A stretch of 56,021 nt of DNA from Tannerellaceae bacterium. Lineage in GTDB: Bacteria; Bacteroidota; Bacteroidia; Bacteroidales; Tannerellaceae. Below are positions 45,112 to 55,268 of this stretch, one piece after another. The position numbers and the translations under genes are program-made. The stretch covers positions 1 to 56,021 of the forward strand of contig JAITGL010000001.1 of assembly GCA_031280645.1 (NCBI GenBank), read 5' to 3'. Under the pieces are notes generated by a model. That model did not search any database and was not told where the DNA came from. It saw only the letters and a program-made list of their open reading frames with translations. Numbering within the stretch: position 1 is the first letter of the stretch; the number at the start of each line of letters is the position of its first letter.

Positions 45112-46122
45112 ATGAAACCCTTAAAACTATTCGCCTCGGCTATTGCCGTTACATTTTTCCTTTTAATGCCTGGGTGCGGAGATAACGCCCCGATGGATCC
45201 GGAAGATCAACCTATATTACCCGACCATGAAGGCGACACCTTATTTTTCTCCTGCAATCCGCCCGAAATACCCGAAAACCCTCCGCATATAAACGACTTC
45301 TACGCCACGCTTCCATACGTACCGCCCGGCTTTAAGCTTGTGAAGCGGCTTGAGTACGGCAAGTCTACTGCGGATTCGTCCAACAACGGCATTAAGTATT
45401 ATTACAACAACAGCGGTAATCTGGTAAAGGAAGAGATTTACAGCCATTACGACCGGTATCAGAGCTTTCCATTATTTACTTATGAATATTCCGACGATAA
45501 CAAAGTGGTGAAAAGAGCGACGTATATGGGAGAGGAAGGCAATTATACCGAAGCCCAATATGATGCCTATACCTATGAGGGGCGCCGGCTGGTAAGGCAA
45601 GAAACCTTCAGAGGAAACCCCTACTACATAACCTATGAATATAAAGGAAACACAGTATTGAAAAGATTCTTCTCGCCGGATCCGACAGGAAGCATGAATG
45701 AGAACCTCCTTAAATATACCTACAATGATCAAGGTAAAATATCGCTATTTGAAACCTCAACCACCTATCCCAATGATCTCAAATACAGAAAATGGATTTA
45801 CGACGACCAGGGGCGGGAAATAAAAATAGAAGACTACAACGTTGATTGGACGCTAAGAACGTACACAGTTAACAGCTACGAGGGTAACACAATTGTCGAG
45901 CAAAAGATATACGACGGCAACGATCAGCTTTTGAGCAAAATCACATACCGGCTCGACCAATGGGGAAATCAAATAGAGAAGATCCTGAACGACGCCCATA
46001 CCGTGTTCAAGCGCAAATACGAAGGCCAGCTGTTCCTTGAAGCCATTAACTATAGCTCCGAATGGGGATATGTCGAAAGCGGCATGATAAGATTAGAGTA
46101 CAAGCCAACCGCCATCCGATAA
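45112..46122 (+). CDS. Lipoprotein with YD-like repeats
   Basis: From ATG 45112 the protein has 336 residues, with a lipobox (LLMPGC, C23). After a proline-rich stretch come 8-9 short beta repeats of the form KYTYNDQGKISLFET, YTYEGRRLVRQET, WIYDDQGREIKIED, like YD/RHS-type or DUF4595-like repeats. It is likely on the cell surface or in the periplasm. Function unknown. A start at 45079 would bury the signal. Confidence 0.75.
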   Translation: MKPLKLFASAIAVTFFLLMPGCGDNAPMDPEDQPILPDHEGDTLFFSCNPPEIPENPPHINDFYATLPYVPPGFKLVKRLEYGKSTADSSNNGIKYYYNNSGNLVKEEIYSHYDRYQSFPLFTYEYSDDNKVVKRATYMGEEGNYTEAQYDAYTYEGRRLVRQETFRGNPYYITYEYKGNTVLKRFFSPDPTGSMNENLLKYTYNDQGKISLFETSTTYPNDLKYRKWIYDDQGREIKIEDYNVDWTLRTYTVNSYEGNTIVEQKIYDGNDQLLSKITYRLDQWGNQIEKILNDAHTVFKRKYEGQLFLEAINYSSEWGYVESGMIRLEYKPTAIR

Positions 46123-46126
46123 GCAA

Positions 46127-47029
46127 TCACAGCGCCGGCAAATCATACGACTTGGTTCGGCCCCTGCCGCCAATCACAATCCGATTGGCGGCAATTTCAA
46201 TAATACCGTAAGCGTTTTCTTTTTCGGTTTCAACCATTCCCTCGGCGGTAATGAAGGGAATATTGCCGTACATGCCGAAATCTCCGGGATGATGATGCCC
46301 GCTTATCACGGCTTTTACGCACGATGAAGCCGACAAAACCGCCAGGATATCCCTATCGTTCAGCGCCGTTAACCCGGGTGCGGCATATATGGGATGATGT
46401 GAAAATACGATAACCTTTTCATCGGCCGAGGAGGCCGAGGCAAGTTCGTCTTCCAGCCATTTCAATTGTTTTTTACTTACGCCGCCATTGTACGGCTCGC
46501 CGTTTTTCCGTCCCGATTCGCGAATTTGTCTCATCATATCTTCATGCTCGCCGGCCAGCGGAGCGGCATTTGCATACAACGAAACCTCGTTTGTATTCAG
46601 GAAAACAAGCCTCCAGCCTTTTACGACAAACGAATAATACGAAGCCGGCATGCCCAGCCGGGCGTATAAGGCCCCGTTATCAACAACTCCGTCGTAATCA
46701 TGATTGCCCGAAATATTGTACGTCTTACCATTAAATTTATCAAGTACAGACAACACCGCGCCAAGGTTTTTATCCGTGTCCCGGTCGACAAGATCGCCCA
46801 GGTTAACCGCAAATTCCAGCTTTTCACGATTAAATTCGGCAACGCAGTTCTCTAATTTCTCAAGCGAATTACGATAGAAGCGGCTGCCACGCGGTTCGCA
46901 ATCGCAATATTGAATATCGGCAATCAGCCCGAAACGGATACTCTCAGGCGATGACTGAGCATAGGCTGCCAAGCTGAAATATACGGATAAGGCGCTCATA
47001 AATGCGAGCAGGTTTAATCTTTTCATCAT
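46127..47029 (-). CDS. Exported metallophosphoesterase, ADPRibase-Mn-like
   Basis: The 300-residue protein has a signal peptide ending AAYAQ. Metal motifs in order: FGLIADIQYCD (33-43), VNLGDLVDRD, ISGNHDYDG, VFSHHPIY and VISGHHHPGD. The SRFYRNSLEKLENCVAEFN segment resembles manganese-dependent ADP-ribose/CDP-alcohol diphosphatases. Being exported, it may scavenge phosphate or nucleotides; the substrate is inferred only. Confidence 0.85.
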   Translation of the reverse strand: MMKRLNLLAFMSALSVYFSLAAYAQSSPESIRFGLIADIQYCDCEPRGSRFYRNSLEKLENCVAEFNREKLEFAVNLGDLVDRDTDKNLGAVLSVLDKFNGKTYNISGNHDYDGVVDNGALYARLGMPASYYSFVVKGWRLVFLNTNEVSLYANAAPLAGEHEDMMRQIRESGRKNGEPYNGGVSKKQLKWLEDELASASSADEKVIVFSHHPIYAAPGLTALNDRDILAVLSASSCVKAVISGHHHPGDFGMYGNIPFITAEGMVETEKENAYGIIEIAANRIVIGGRGRTKSYDLPAL

Positions 47030-47294
47030 GCTTTTAAGTAATTAAATTATGTGGGGCAAAAATACGAATTACGGGGTATCGGATGAGGATGTTTTTGATT
47101 GTTTCAGGTTGATTATCGGGCGGTGAGAGGGGCTGTTTTAATTGTAAATAAAAACCGTCGTTTAAACCGATAATTACGGGTGCAAATGTATGTAAATACT
47201 TGTAAAGAGAAAACGGCAATATAATTTTACCGGCAATCTTTATATTCTTAATAAACGCCGGTTCAGACATATTTTATATATTGGGGGAGAAGAT

Positions 47295-47457
47295 CGCCAC
47301 GAAATACGATCGTATTTTGCTTGCCGCAGTTCCCAAACAAGCAAAATACGATCGTATTTTGCTCGCCGCAGTTTCCAAACATGCGAAATACGATTGTATT
47401 TTGCTCGCCGCAGTTTCAAAACATGCGAAATACGATTGTATTTTGCTTGCCGCGGAT
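47295..47457. repeat. Four 42-bp units, family A (reverse of 1-92)
   Basis: Palindromic cores start at 47302, 47344, 47386 and 47428, exactly 42 bp apart. The first two are the perfect AAATACGATCGTATTT and the last two have CGATTG. The spacer TTGCTCGCCGCAGTTTCCAA is the reverse complement of that in 1-92. Confidence 0.92.
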
Positions 47458-47758
47458 CGAAGCAAGAGGCTGTTTCATTCGTTTAAATAAATCAATACTT
47501 AGCCTGATAGCCCGAATGTCCTTCCAGAACTTTCGAACTTCATTGTTTATCATTATAGCCAGGCAAACGCAGTAAAAGAATACTTGATATTAAGAGTATC
47601 GTATAAAAGATTCTTTGTTTGTCGTATGCAAGAGTAGAAAAACAGTTGCAAGGCTATTGCTATCATTATACATATAAATGTAAACAACCCGCCCATGCTC
47701 CGTATCAACGGTTATCATGCGGCGGGTTGTGCGGATTGTTTCTCCGGTTAAGGCGAAA
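47458..47758. terminator. Intergenic stretch with terminator for the POT gene (hairpin 47685-47729)
   Basis: CAACCCGCC (47685-47693) pairs with GGCGGGTTG (47721-47729), with TTGTTTACATTT following on the minus strand. It ends the peptide-transporter gene. Nothing else is recognisable in these 300 bp. Confidence 0.65.
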
Positions 47759-49447
47759 TTATTTTGCTACTTTCTCCAATCGCTTCATTATTGCGAATAT
47801 GAAAGTTGCAGAGAGCAGGCAAATGGCGATTAGCGCTCCCCATATCATCCAAAGCTCCATGCCGCTGTCCCATATTTGCGAGATTAGCTTGGTGAGGTAG
47901 TTGCCTATTGCCGTGGCGGCAAACCATCCGCCCATCATCAGGCCTTTGAATTGCGGCGGGGCAACTTTGCTTACAAACGATATTCCCATCGGGCTTAGCA
48001 ATAACTCGGCGAAGGTTAGCACAAGGTAAGTGCTGATCAGCCAGTCGGGCGATACCAGAACGTCGCTCACTCCGCCTACGCCTTGCAGCGCTTTGGGGCT
48101 GGCAAGGCCGAATGAAACATAGGTCATGATGAAAAATGCAGCTGCTGCGATTATCATTCCCAAGCCTATTTTGCGCGGGGTCGACGGCTCCTTTCCGATT
48201 TTCGACAGCCATGAGAATAGGGCTATCGACACCGGCGTGAGGGCTATTACGAAAAAGGCGTTGAATTGCTGGAATATCTGCGGCTCGATGTTTATCAGGC
48301 CTTCTATCCCCATGTTGCGAGCGATGCAGACTGCAACGGTAACTCCAAGTATTGAGCCCGATATAGCTTTGCCTTTCGCCGTTTCGGATTGGAAAAGCGC
48401 GAAGGCGGAGTAGATACATACGAGTATGAACACTAAGTTGATTATGTCGAAGCTGAATCGGCTGAATCCTTCAACGGAGCTTACTGTGTAGTCGCGGGCG
48501 AAGAATGTCAGGGCAAGTCCGTTTTGGTGGAACGACATCCAGAAGAAGATTACAACGAAGTAAACCAGCGCTAAGGCTACAATGCGCGATATGGTTTGCT
48601 CGCGTGTGAGTTTTTCGGGGGCTGCTTCTCCTGCGGCTGCCTGACGGGCTGCGAGTTGCTTGGAGTTATAGTCGGCGTGCTTGAAAGTGGGGCGGAATAC
48701 GAGGTATATTATCATCGAGACGATAAGAGAGATACAGGCCACGCCGAAACCATAATTGTATGCTCCCGACAGCGATTCGATGTACTTGGTTGCGAAGGCG
48801 CCGAGGTCGGCGGTAGCTGCGTTGCCTTGTTCTACGGCTAAGCGGGCCAGCAGTTCCGATCCTTTTTCGCTGATGGAGCCGTTGAGGTACTGATGGGCAA
48901 GCGATGGGATTTGTGCGCTGTATGTAAATCCGTCTTGCGCGAGGAAGAAGTTTGTTACTTTGGTGGCCGCCGTGGGGGCGAACATTGCGCCTACGTTTAT
49001 GGCCATGTAGAACAGGCTGAATGCGTTGTCGCGTTTACTTCGATGTTCGGGCGCGTCGTACATATTGCCTACGAGCACTTGCAGGTTGCCTTTAAAAAGC
49101 CCTGTTCCGACGGAGATTAGAAACAGCGCTCCGTACATAACCCAAAGCGCGGGGCCGGCTGTACTTACGGGAACGGCTAAGCAAAGGTATCCCACAAACA
49201 TTATGACGATTCCGGCGCTTACCATTTTGCCGTAGCCGAATTTATCGGCCAACATTCCGCCGAAGAACGGCATGAAGTATACGAAAGCGAGGAAAGTGCC
49301 GTAAATATTGCCGGCGTCTTTTCCGCTAAAGCCGAATTTGGCTTGCAGGAAAAGCACGAATATGGCGAGCATGGTGTAATAGCCGAATCGTTCGCCGGTA
49401 TTGGCCAAAGCAAGGGCGTAGAGGCCCTTCGGATGATTTTTAAACAT
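47759..49447 (-). CDS. POT-family peptide transporter
   Basis: The 562-residue MFS protein has about 14 hydrophobic helices. It begins with the proton-coupling motif region NTGERFGYYTMLAIFVLFLQ (15-34) and has the long GNIYGTFLAFVYFMPFFGGMLADK segment, both hallmarks of proton-driven di- and tripeptide importers. The DUF4831 gene lies 30 bp upstream on the same strand, so co-transcription is likely. Confidence 0.92.
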   Translation of the reverse strand: MFKNHPKGLYALALANTGERFGYYTMLAIFVLFLQAKFGFSGKDAGNIYGTFLAFVYFMPFFGGMLADKFGYGKMVSAGIVIMFVGYLCLAVPVSTAGPALWVMYGALFLISVGTGLFKGNLQVLVGNMYDAPEHRSKRDNAFSLFYMAINVGAMFAPTAATKVTNFFLAQDGFTYSAQIPSLAHQYLNGSISEKGSELLARLAVEQGNAATADLGAFATKYIESLSGAYNYGFGVACISLIVSMIIYLVFRPTFKHADYNSKQLAARQAAAGEAAPEKLTREQTISRIVALALVYFVVIFFWMSFHQNGLALTFFARDYTVSSVEGFSRFSFDIINLVFILVCIYSAFALFQSETAKGKAISGSILGVTVAVCIARNMGIEGLINIEPQIFQQFNAFFVIALTPVSIALFSWLSKIGKEPSTPRKIGLGMIIAAAAFFIMTYVSFGLASPKALQGVGGVSDVLVSPDWLISTYLVLTFAELLLSPMGISFVSKVAPPQFKGLMMGGWFAATAIGNYLTKLISQIWDSGMELWMIWGALIAICLLSATFIFAIMKRLEKVAK

Positions 49448-49477
49448 TATAAATAGCGTTATTTTTAGGTGAATAAA

Positions 49478-50548
49478 TTATTGGATGATCTGACGGATAG
49501 CTCCGGTTTCGGGAATAAAATATACCTTGATTGGCGTTTTCCGGTCTTCAAACATCGACGGGGCGAGGTACTCTATTTGCCCGAACTGTGCAATCTGTGT
49601 TTCTTCTTTGAGCAACAGTTTTCGGTTCATGTAAATTTCGGCTTGTGCGCGTCCCGGTATGTTGTAGGCTATCCCTTTTGTTACGGGCTTTGTAGTTTTT
49701 CCGGTTTCGACTTCTAAGGTTGCCGGAGCGGGGGTAAGGAGCTTAAGGTTGAGGTAAACGGGCGATCCGCTGAGGTCGTCGGCGTCAACGATGCCGAGGC
49801 GGTCGGAGAATCGGAATAGAACTTCGTTGTCAATGTTTTCGTATGGAGTTATCGACACGTCGTAGTAGTTGGTTTCTTTGTCGGTGGTTCCGGTGAAGAG
49901 GTTAACGAGGGCTTTTTCCTGCTGTTCGAGCTGCTGGATTACAAGTTTCATTGCTTCGCCGTCGGGAGGGAGATTGTCGGCCTCGCCGGTAAGAATATTA
50001 AGCCGGCTTTCGCGGATGCGGTAAATCTGGCGTGCGGCTACTTCGGCTTGCCGGGCAACGGAGCCTGCCATGAGTAGCTCTTCGGTAAATCCGGGCGAGT
50101 TCGACGATGTTTGCGATTGCTGTGCGGAGGTTTCAGCGGGGGGCGACAATGGAGCTGGGGGTGTGTACTCGGCGTTGATGGTGCAGATTCGTCCGTCGTC
50201 GGTAAGATAAACGTAGGGGGCGGTGGTGCCTGCTTTAAATTCAACGGTGTAGGTATTGTCGGGATCGGGAACTCCGCGATTTTCGATGGTTAGCCTTCCG
50301 AGGCTGAACGATACCTTGTCTTCGGCGACAACATTTTTAACTCCCAGGTATTTCTCCGCATATCTAAAGAACGGTCCGGCCTTAGCTGAGGTTTTAATCA
50401 CTTCTGCATTGACCACCAAAGCGGTTTTAGGCAGCGAATACGTGATGCCGTAATTGGTTGCTTTCGAAGCGATCTTCTTTGTAACCTTAGTTTGTGCTTC
50501 CATTAAGGTTGCGGATAGCAAGTATATTATAAGGATGAAATATTTCAT
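49478..50548 (-). CDS. DUF4831 family protein
   Basis: The 356-residue protein has a signal peptide (ends LMEAQ) and the DUF4831 pattern YGITYSLPKTALVVNAEV, ARQIYRIRESRLNILTGEADNLP and PVYLNL. The function of the family is unknown; it is found in Bacteroidetes and is probably periplasmic. A low-complexity proline/serine/glutamine part (about 128-155) divides it into two halves. Confidence 0.85.
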   Translation of the reverse strand: MKYFILIIYLLSATLMEAQTKVTKKIASKATNYGITYSLPKTALVVNAEVIKTSAKAGPFFRYAEKYLGVKNVVAEDKVSFSLGRLTIENRGVPDPDNTYTVEFKAGTTAPYVYLTDDGRICTINAEYTPPAPLSPPAETSAQQSQTSSNSPGFTEELLMAGSVARQAEVAARQIYRIRESRLNILTGEADNLPPDGEAMKLVIQQLEQQEKALVNLFTGTTDKETNYYDVSITPYENIDNEVLFRFSDRLGIVDADDLSGSPVYLNLKLLTPAPATLEVETGKTTKPVTKGIAYNIPGRAQAEIYMNRKLLLKEETQIAQFGQIEYLAPSMFEDRKTPIKVYFIPETGAIRQIIQ

Positions 50549-50578
50549 TTTGTCAAAGATTTTTAGTTATACTAATTG

Positions 50579-50610
50579 CAAATCTATGGATTAAACGGAT
50601 AAAATCCAAA
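50579..50610 (-). promoter_or_regulatory. Promoter of the DUF4831-POT genes
   Basis: On the minus strand TTTG (50607-50610), a 20-bp spacer and TAGATTTG (50579-50586), 31 bp before the start. Confidence 0.65.
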
Positions 50611-50781
50611 CACTGCGGGCAGCGAAGGTTAGCATCGCTGCGGTTGGAAAAACTAAATAATGCATGCACGCGCGTACATAATTATACAGTTGCATAAGCC
50701 CACTTTAAAAAGCAAAAAGTTCGGCTTAAGGGCTAATATCCGCTGGGTTGCTCGAAATAAATTCTTTTTAGGATCGAAACG

Positions 50782-50811
50782 TTTGACAGATCATTATTTT
50801 TCATACCTTTG
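50782..50811 (+). promoter_or_regulatory. Promoter of ppdK
   Basis: TTTG (50782-50785), an 18-bp spacer and TACCTTTG (50804-50811), 62 bp before the start at 50873. It lies within the longer open frame that begins at 50660 and argues against that start. Confidence 0.75.
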
Positions 50812-50872
50812 TGCGCTTTGCAATCTTCAAATAGCAAAATGTCGGATTTTAAACAAATATTATTTACTATAT

Positions 50873-53596
50873 ATGAACAAAAAGAGAGTTTACAGCTTCG
50901 GTAACGGTAAGGCCGAAGGTCGTGCAGACATGAAAAACTTGCTGGGTGGCAAAGGCGCCAACTTAGCCGAAATGAATCTTATCGGGATTCCCGTTCCTCC
51001 GGGATTTACAATTACAACCGAAGTATGTACCGAATACTACGAATTGGGGCAGGACAAGGTTGTAGAACTTCTTAAAGGCGAAGTCGAGAAAGCCGTTGGG
51101 CATGTTGAATCGCTTATGAACAGCAAGTTCGGCGATACGGCCAACCCACTCCTTGTATCGGTTAGATCGGGAGCGCGAGCCTCGATGCCGGGCATGATGG
51201 ACACTATCCTCAACCTGGGGCTAAACGATACCGTTGTAGAAGGCTTGGCCAAGAAAACAGGCAACCCGCGCTTCGCTTGGGATTCATACCGCCGTTTTGT
51301 TCAGATGTATGGCGACGTTGTGCTCGGCATGAAGCCCACAACGAAAGAAGATATCGACCCGTTTGAGGAAATTATCGAAAAAGTTAAGCACGAAAAAGGA
51401 GTAAAGCTCGACAATGAGCTTACCGTAGCCGATCTTAAAGAACTCGTATCGCTATTCAAAGCCGCTGTGAAAGCGCGCACCGGACACGATTTCCCCACCG
51501 ACGCCTACCAGCAGCTATGGGGCGCCGTTTGCGCCGTTTTCAACTCATGGATGAACGAACGCGCAATTATTTATCGCAAAATGGAAGGTATCCCCGACGA
51601 ATGGGGTACAGCCGTTACCGTTCAGGCAATGGTGTTCGGTAATATGGGATTAACATCCGCAACCGGAGTTTGCTTCTCGCGCGATGCCGGTAGCGGCGAA
51701 GACGTATTCAACGGCGAATACCTCATCAATGCTCAAGGAGAAGACGTGGTTGCCGGAATACGAACTCCGCAGCAAATCACCAAGGCCGGCTCGAAGATAT
51801 GGGCCGAGCGCGCAACAATATCCGAAGAAGTACGGGCATCCAAATATCCCTCGATGGAAGAAACAATGCCCGAAATATTCAAGGAGCTCGACGCCATACA
51901 AACCAAGCTCGAAAACCATTACCGCGATATGCAAGACATGGAGTTCACTGTACAGGAAGGCAAGCTATGGTTCCTCCAAACCCGCAACGGAAAACGCACC
52001 GGCGCCGCGATGGTCAAAATCGCAATCGACCTGCTTCGCCAGGGAATGATCGACGAGAAAACCGCCCTCAAGCGCATTGAGCCCAACAAGCTCGACGAAC
52101 TCCTCCACCCCGTGTTCGACAAGGAAGCCCTCAAGAAAGCTAAAGTCCTGGCAAAAGGACTTCCCGCATCGCCCGGCGCAGCCACCGGACGGATAGTATT
52201 CTTTGCCGAAGATGCAGCCGCATGGCATAAAGAAAACAAGAAAGTTCTGCTCGTTCGCATCGAAACGTCGCCCGACGACCTCGCCGGAATGGCCGCAGCC
52301 GAAGGAATCCTCACCGCACGCGGAGGAATGACCTCGCACGCCGCAGTTGTTGCACGCGGAATGGGCAAATGCTGCGTATCAGGAGCAGGAGCCCTCGAAA
52401 TTAATTACCGGCAGAAAACCCTTACAATCGGAGGCAAAGTACTCAACGAAGGAGACTACATATCCATTAACGGAACCACCGGCGAAGTATACGAAGGACA
52501 AATCACAACCCGCGACGCCGAAGTAACCGGCGACTTCAACGACCTCATGGCCTTGGCCGAAAAATACACCCGCATGTCGGTTCGCACCAACGCCGATACC
52601 CCCAACGACGCCCTCGTGGCACGCAAGTTCGGAGCGGTAGGCATCGGACTTTGCCGCACTGAACACATGTTCTTTGAAGGCGAAAAAATAAAAGCCATGC
52701 GCGAAATGATACTTGCCGAAGACGCCGAAGCCCGACGCAAAGCGCTCGCAAAGCTCCTACCGTACCAGCAAGCCGACTTTGAAGGAATATTCAGCGCCAT
52801 GGAAGGATACCCCGTAACCGTGCGCCTGTTAGATCCGCCGCTGCACGAATTTGTTCCACATAGCGATCGCGAACAGCAAGAGCTGGCCGAAGCAATGGGA
52901 GTAGACGTCGACATTGTTCGCAAGCGCGTAATAGCTCTCCACGAAAACAACCCAATGCTCGGACATCGCGGATGCCGTCTTGGCAACACCTATCCCGAAA
53001 TCACCGAGATGCAAACCCGCGCCATACTCGGCGCAGCCCTTTCCCTCAAGAAGAAAGGCGTGGTTACATATCCCGAAATAATGGTACCGCTCACCGGCAT
53101 CTTGTACGAATTTCTCGCACAGGAAAAGATAATCCGCGCCACCGCTGCACAACTCTTCAGCGAAGTAGGCGACTCCATAGAATATAAAGTAGGAACCATG
53201 ATCGAAATCCCGCGCGCAGCCCTAACGGCCGACCGTATCGCATCCGCGGCCGAGTTCTTCTCCTTCGGGACGAACGACCTCACCCAGATGACCTTCGGAT
53301 ACTCGCGCGACGACATCGCATCATTCCTCCCCATATACCTGGAAATGAAAATACTGAAAGTAGACCCCTTCCAGGTGCTCGATCAAAAAGGCGTAGGACA
53401 ACTCGTCAGGATGGCAGTCGACAAAGGACGCTCAATACGCTCCGACCTCAAGTGCGGTATATGCGGAGAGCACGGCGGCGAACCATCGTCCGTTAAGTTC
53501 TGCCACAGCGTAGGGCTTAACTACGTATCATGCTCGCCCTTCCGCGTGCCGATAGCACGTGTGGCGGCAGCGCAGGCGGCAATCGAAGAGAATTGA
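50873..53596 (+). CDS. ppdK: Pyruvate, phosphate dikinase
   Basis: From ATG 50873 the enzyme has 907 residues, the usual length. It converts pyruvate, ATP and phosphate to PEP, AMP and PPi, reversibly, which suits PPi-based glycolysis in anaerobes. Motifs: NLLGGKGANLAEM, GMMDTILNLGLND, the phosphohistidine GGMTSHAAVVARGMGK, GLCRTEHMFF and the C-terminal KCGICGEHGGEPSSV. The frame upstream to 50660 has no homology. Confidence 0.96.
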   Translation: MNKKRVYSFGNGKAEGRADMKNLLGGKGANLAEMNLIGIPVPPGFTITTEVCTEYYELGQDKVVELLKGEVEKAVGHVESLMNSKFGDTANPLLVSVRSGARASMPGMMDTILNLGLNDTVVEGLAKKTGNPRFAWDSYRRFVQMYGDVVLGMKPTTKEDIDPFEEIIEKVKHEKGVKLDNELTVADLKELVSLFKAAVKARTGHDFPTDAYQQLWGAVCAVFNSWMNERAIIYRKMEGIPDEWGTAVTVQAMVFGNMGLTSATGVCFSRDAGSGEDVFNGEYLINAQGEDVVAGIRTPQQITKAGSKIWAERATISEEVRASKYPSMEETMPEIFKELDAIQTKLENHYRDMQDMEFTVQEGKLWFLQTRNGKRTGAAMVKIAIDLLRQGMIDEKTALKRIEPNKLDELLHPVFDKEALKKAKVLAKGLPASPGAATGRIVFFAEDAAAWHKENKKVLLVRIETSPDDLAGMAAAEGILTARGGMTSHAAVVARGMGKCCVSGAGALEINYRQKTLTIGGKVLNEGDYISINGTTGEVYEGQITTRDAEVTGDFNDLMALAEKYTRMSVRTNADTPNDALVARKFGAVGIGLCRTEHMFFEGEKIKAMREMILAEDAEARRKALAKLLPYQQADFEGIFSAMEGYPVTVRLLDPPLHEFVPHSDREQQELAEAMGVDVDIVRKRVIALHENNPMLGHRGCRLGNTYPEITEMQTRAILGAALSLKKKGVVTYPEIMVPLTGILYEFLAQEKIIRATAAQLFSEVGDSIEYKVGTMIEIPRAALTADRIASAAEFFSFGTNDLTQMTFGYSRDDIASFLPIYLEMKILKVDPFQVLDQKGVGQLVRMAVDKGRSIRSDLKCGICGEHGGEPSSVKFCHSVGLNYVSCSPFRVPIARVAAAQAAIEEN

Positions 53597-53648
53597 GCAA
53601 ATAGCACAGAGTGATAGATGTTTAAATAGTATACAATAAATATTATAG

Positions 53649-53686
53649 GAGGTGGGATGTAGTGATTACATTTCACCTCTTTTTTT
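53649..53686 (+). terminator. Terminator after ppdK, ending 3 bp before tilS
   Basis: GAGGTGGGATGTA (53649-53661) pairs with TACATTTCACCTC (53667-53679) using two G-U pairs and a 5-nt loop. Seven T's follow (53680-53686). The tilS ATG is at 53690. Confidence 0.8.
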
Positions 53687-53689
53687 ATC

Positions 53690-55057
53690 ATGGAGAATAC
53701 GGTACGCTCATACATCGCCCATCACAACCTGCTCGACAACAGTAATCGCAGCATTATTGTCGGACTAAGCGGAGGCGCCGACTCGGTAGCCCTACTAGCG
53801 ATACTCTCGGAACTTGGATATAAATGCCTCGCCGCCCATTGCAACTTTAATCTTAGAAACGACGAATCCTATCGCGACGAACACTTTTCTGCCTCGATGG
53901 CCAAACGCTACAATGCCCCTTTCCACAGCATCAGCTTTAACACGAAGCTATATGCCAAAGAAAGTAAAATCTCGATAGAGATGGCCGCCCGCAACCTTCG
54001 TTACAGATGGTTTGACGAACTGCGCATACGCGAAAACGCCCAAGCCGTCGCCGTAGGACATCACCGCGACGACAATGCCGAAACACTGCTGATCAACCTG
54101 ACGCGAGGCGCCGGCATACGCGGTTTACGAGGCATGTTGCCCCGCAACGGCAGTCTGATTCGCCCGCTGCTCTGCGTTTCCCGATCGCAAATCATAGCAT
54201 GGCTTAAAGAAAAAAGCCTCGAGTTTGTAATCGACAGCACCAACCTCGCCGAAGAATACACACGCAACATAATCCGCCTGCGCCTTATCCCCATCCTTGA
54301 AACCATTAACCCATCGGCCAAGGAAAACCTGGCCCGCGCCGCCGAGCGCTTAGCAGAAATAGAGCAGATATACTTATCGGCAATGGCCGAGGCCGCAGCG
54401 AAAATCATGACCTCCCCCAGCCGGCTCGACACCGTCGAGCTGATGCGCTCCCGCTCGCCTTCCGCCATCCTCTACGAACTGATGCGCCCCTTCGGCTTCT
54501 CCCGCCCGATATCAGCCAACCTTTTCAAAGCCATTAATAGCGAGCCGGGCAGAATATTCTACTCGTCGACGCATCGGGCCGTCACCACCCGCGACCACAT
54601 AACAATAACCCCGCTTGGCCTCAAGGTACCACAATCGTATACAATTGACGGCAACGTATCCAACCTCGACTGCGGCGACCGCCGCTTCAGCTTCACACAA
54701 ATCTCCCGGCACAACCTAACCGAAATCCCCACATCCTCCGGCATAGCCTGCCTAGACCGCGACAAACTCAGATATCCCCTCACCCTCCGCCGCCCCCAGC
54801 CGGGCGACCGCTTTATCCCCCTCGGCATGAACGGCCACCGTAAGCTAAGCGACTTCTTCACCTCCCTGAAATACGACCTCGCCGACAAGGAAAACGCCTG
54901 GATACTATGCACCTCCGACGGCAAAATTGCCTGGGTTGCAGGCGAGCGAATTGATAATCGCTTTAGAGTGACGGCTGCGACGGAGCTGGTAACGCTTGTA
55001 GAAGTAAAGAATATTTCGGACGATGGGACGTTCTTCCCTAACGGAGATAAAGAGTAG
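53690..55057 (+). CDS. tilS: tRNA(Ile)-lysidine synthase
   Basis: The 455-residue enzyme changes C34 of the AUA-reading tRNA(Ile) to lysidine. The PP-loop is IVGLSGGADSVALLA (24-38), followed by HCNFNLR and GHHRDDNAETLLINLTRGAG; the C-terminal substrate-binding domains are present. AUA is a common isoleucine codon in the genes around it. No promoter is seen; the ppdK terminator sits directly upstream. Confidence 0.95.
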   Translation: MENTVRSYIAHHNLLDNSNRSIIVGLSGGADSVALLAILSELGYKCLAAHCNFNLRNDESYRDEHFSASMAKRYNAPFHSISFNTKLYAKESKISIEMAARNLRYRWFDELRIRENAQAVAVGHHRDDNAETLLINLTRGAGIRGLRGMLPRNGSLIRPLLCVSRSQIIAWLKEKSLEFVIDSTNLAEEYTRNIIRLRLIPILETINPSAKENLARAAERLAEIEQIYLSAMAEAAAKIMTSPSRLDTVELMRSRSPSAILYELMRPFGFSRPISANLFKAINSEPGRIFYSSTHRAVTTRDHITITPLGLKVPQSYTIDGNVSNLDCGDRRFSFTQISRHNLTEIPTSSGIACLDRDKLRYPLTLRRPQPGDRFIPLGMNGHRKLSDFFTSLKYDLADKENAWILCTSDGKIAWVAGERIDNRFRVTAATELVTLVEVKNISDDGTFFPNGDKE

Positions 55058-55200
55058 CAATATAAAGGGTTTCTATTCCTTTCTCTGCCCCGCCAAGATC
55101 GAGGGCGCGCCAGATCGCTTTGAGTTGTGTCATTAAGAGCGTCAATAACAGCTCTCATGCTTACTTTATAGGCATGCGCCAACTCTTTGCTGATTTCCAA
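55038..55200 (-). pseudogene. Small frameshifted protein divergent from an XRE regulator
   Basis: From ATG 55200 the frame reads MEISKELAHAYKVSMRAVID. After about 30 codons the next frame carries on sensibly (RALDLGGAEKGIETLYIATL) to TAG 55038-55040. One base change would give a protein of about 54 residues. It overlaps the end of tilS on the other strand by 20 bp. The family is unknown; it may be a small partner or DNA-binding protein. Confidence 0.45.
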
Positions 55201-55268
55201 ATCCTGTCTATAAGAAATGTTCTATGCAAACGAATATCATGCAAGTTGTTTTCTATGCCTAAATCAAA

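Noticed and set aside
50660..50872. N-terminal extension of ppdK from 50660
   Set aside because: The extension has no family similarity and contains the promoter; the family starts at MNKKRVYSFGNG.
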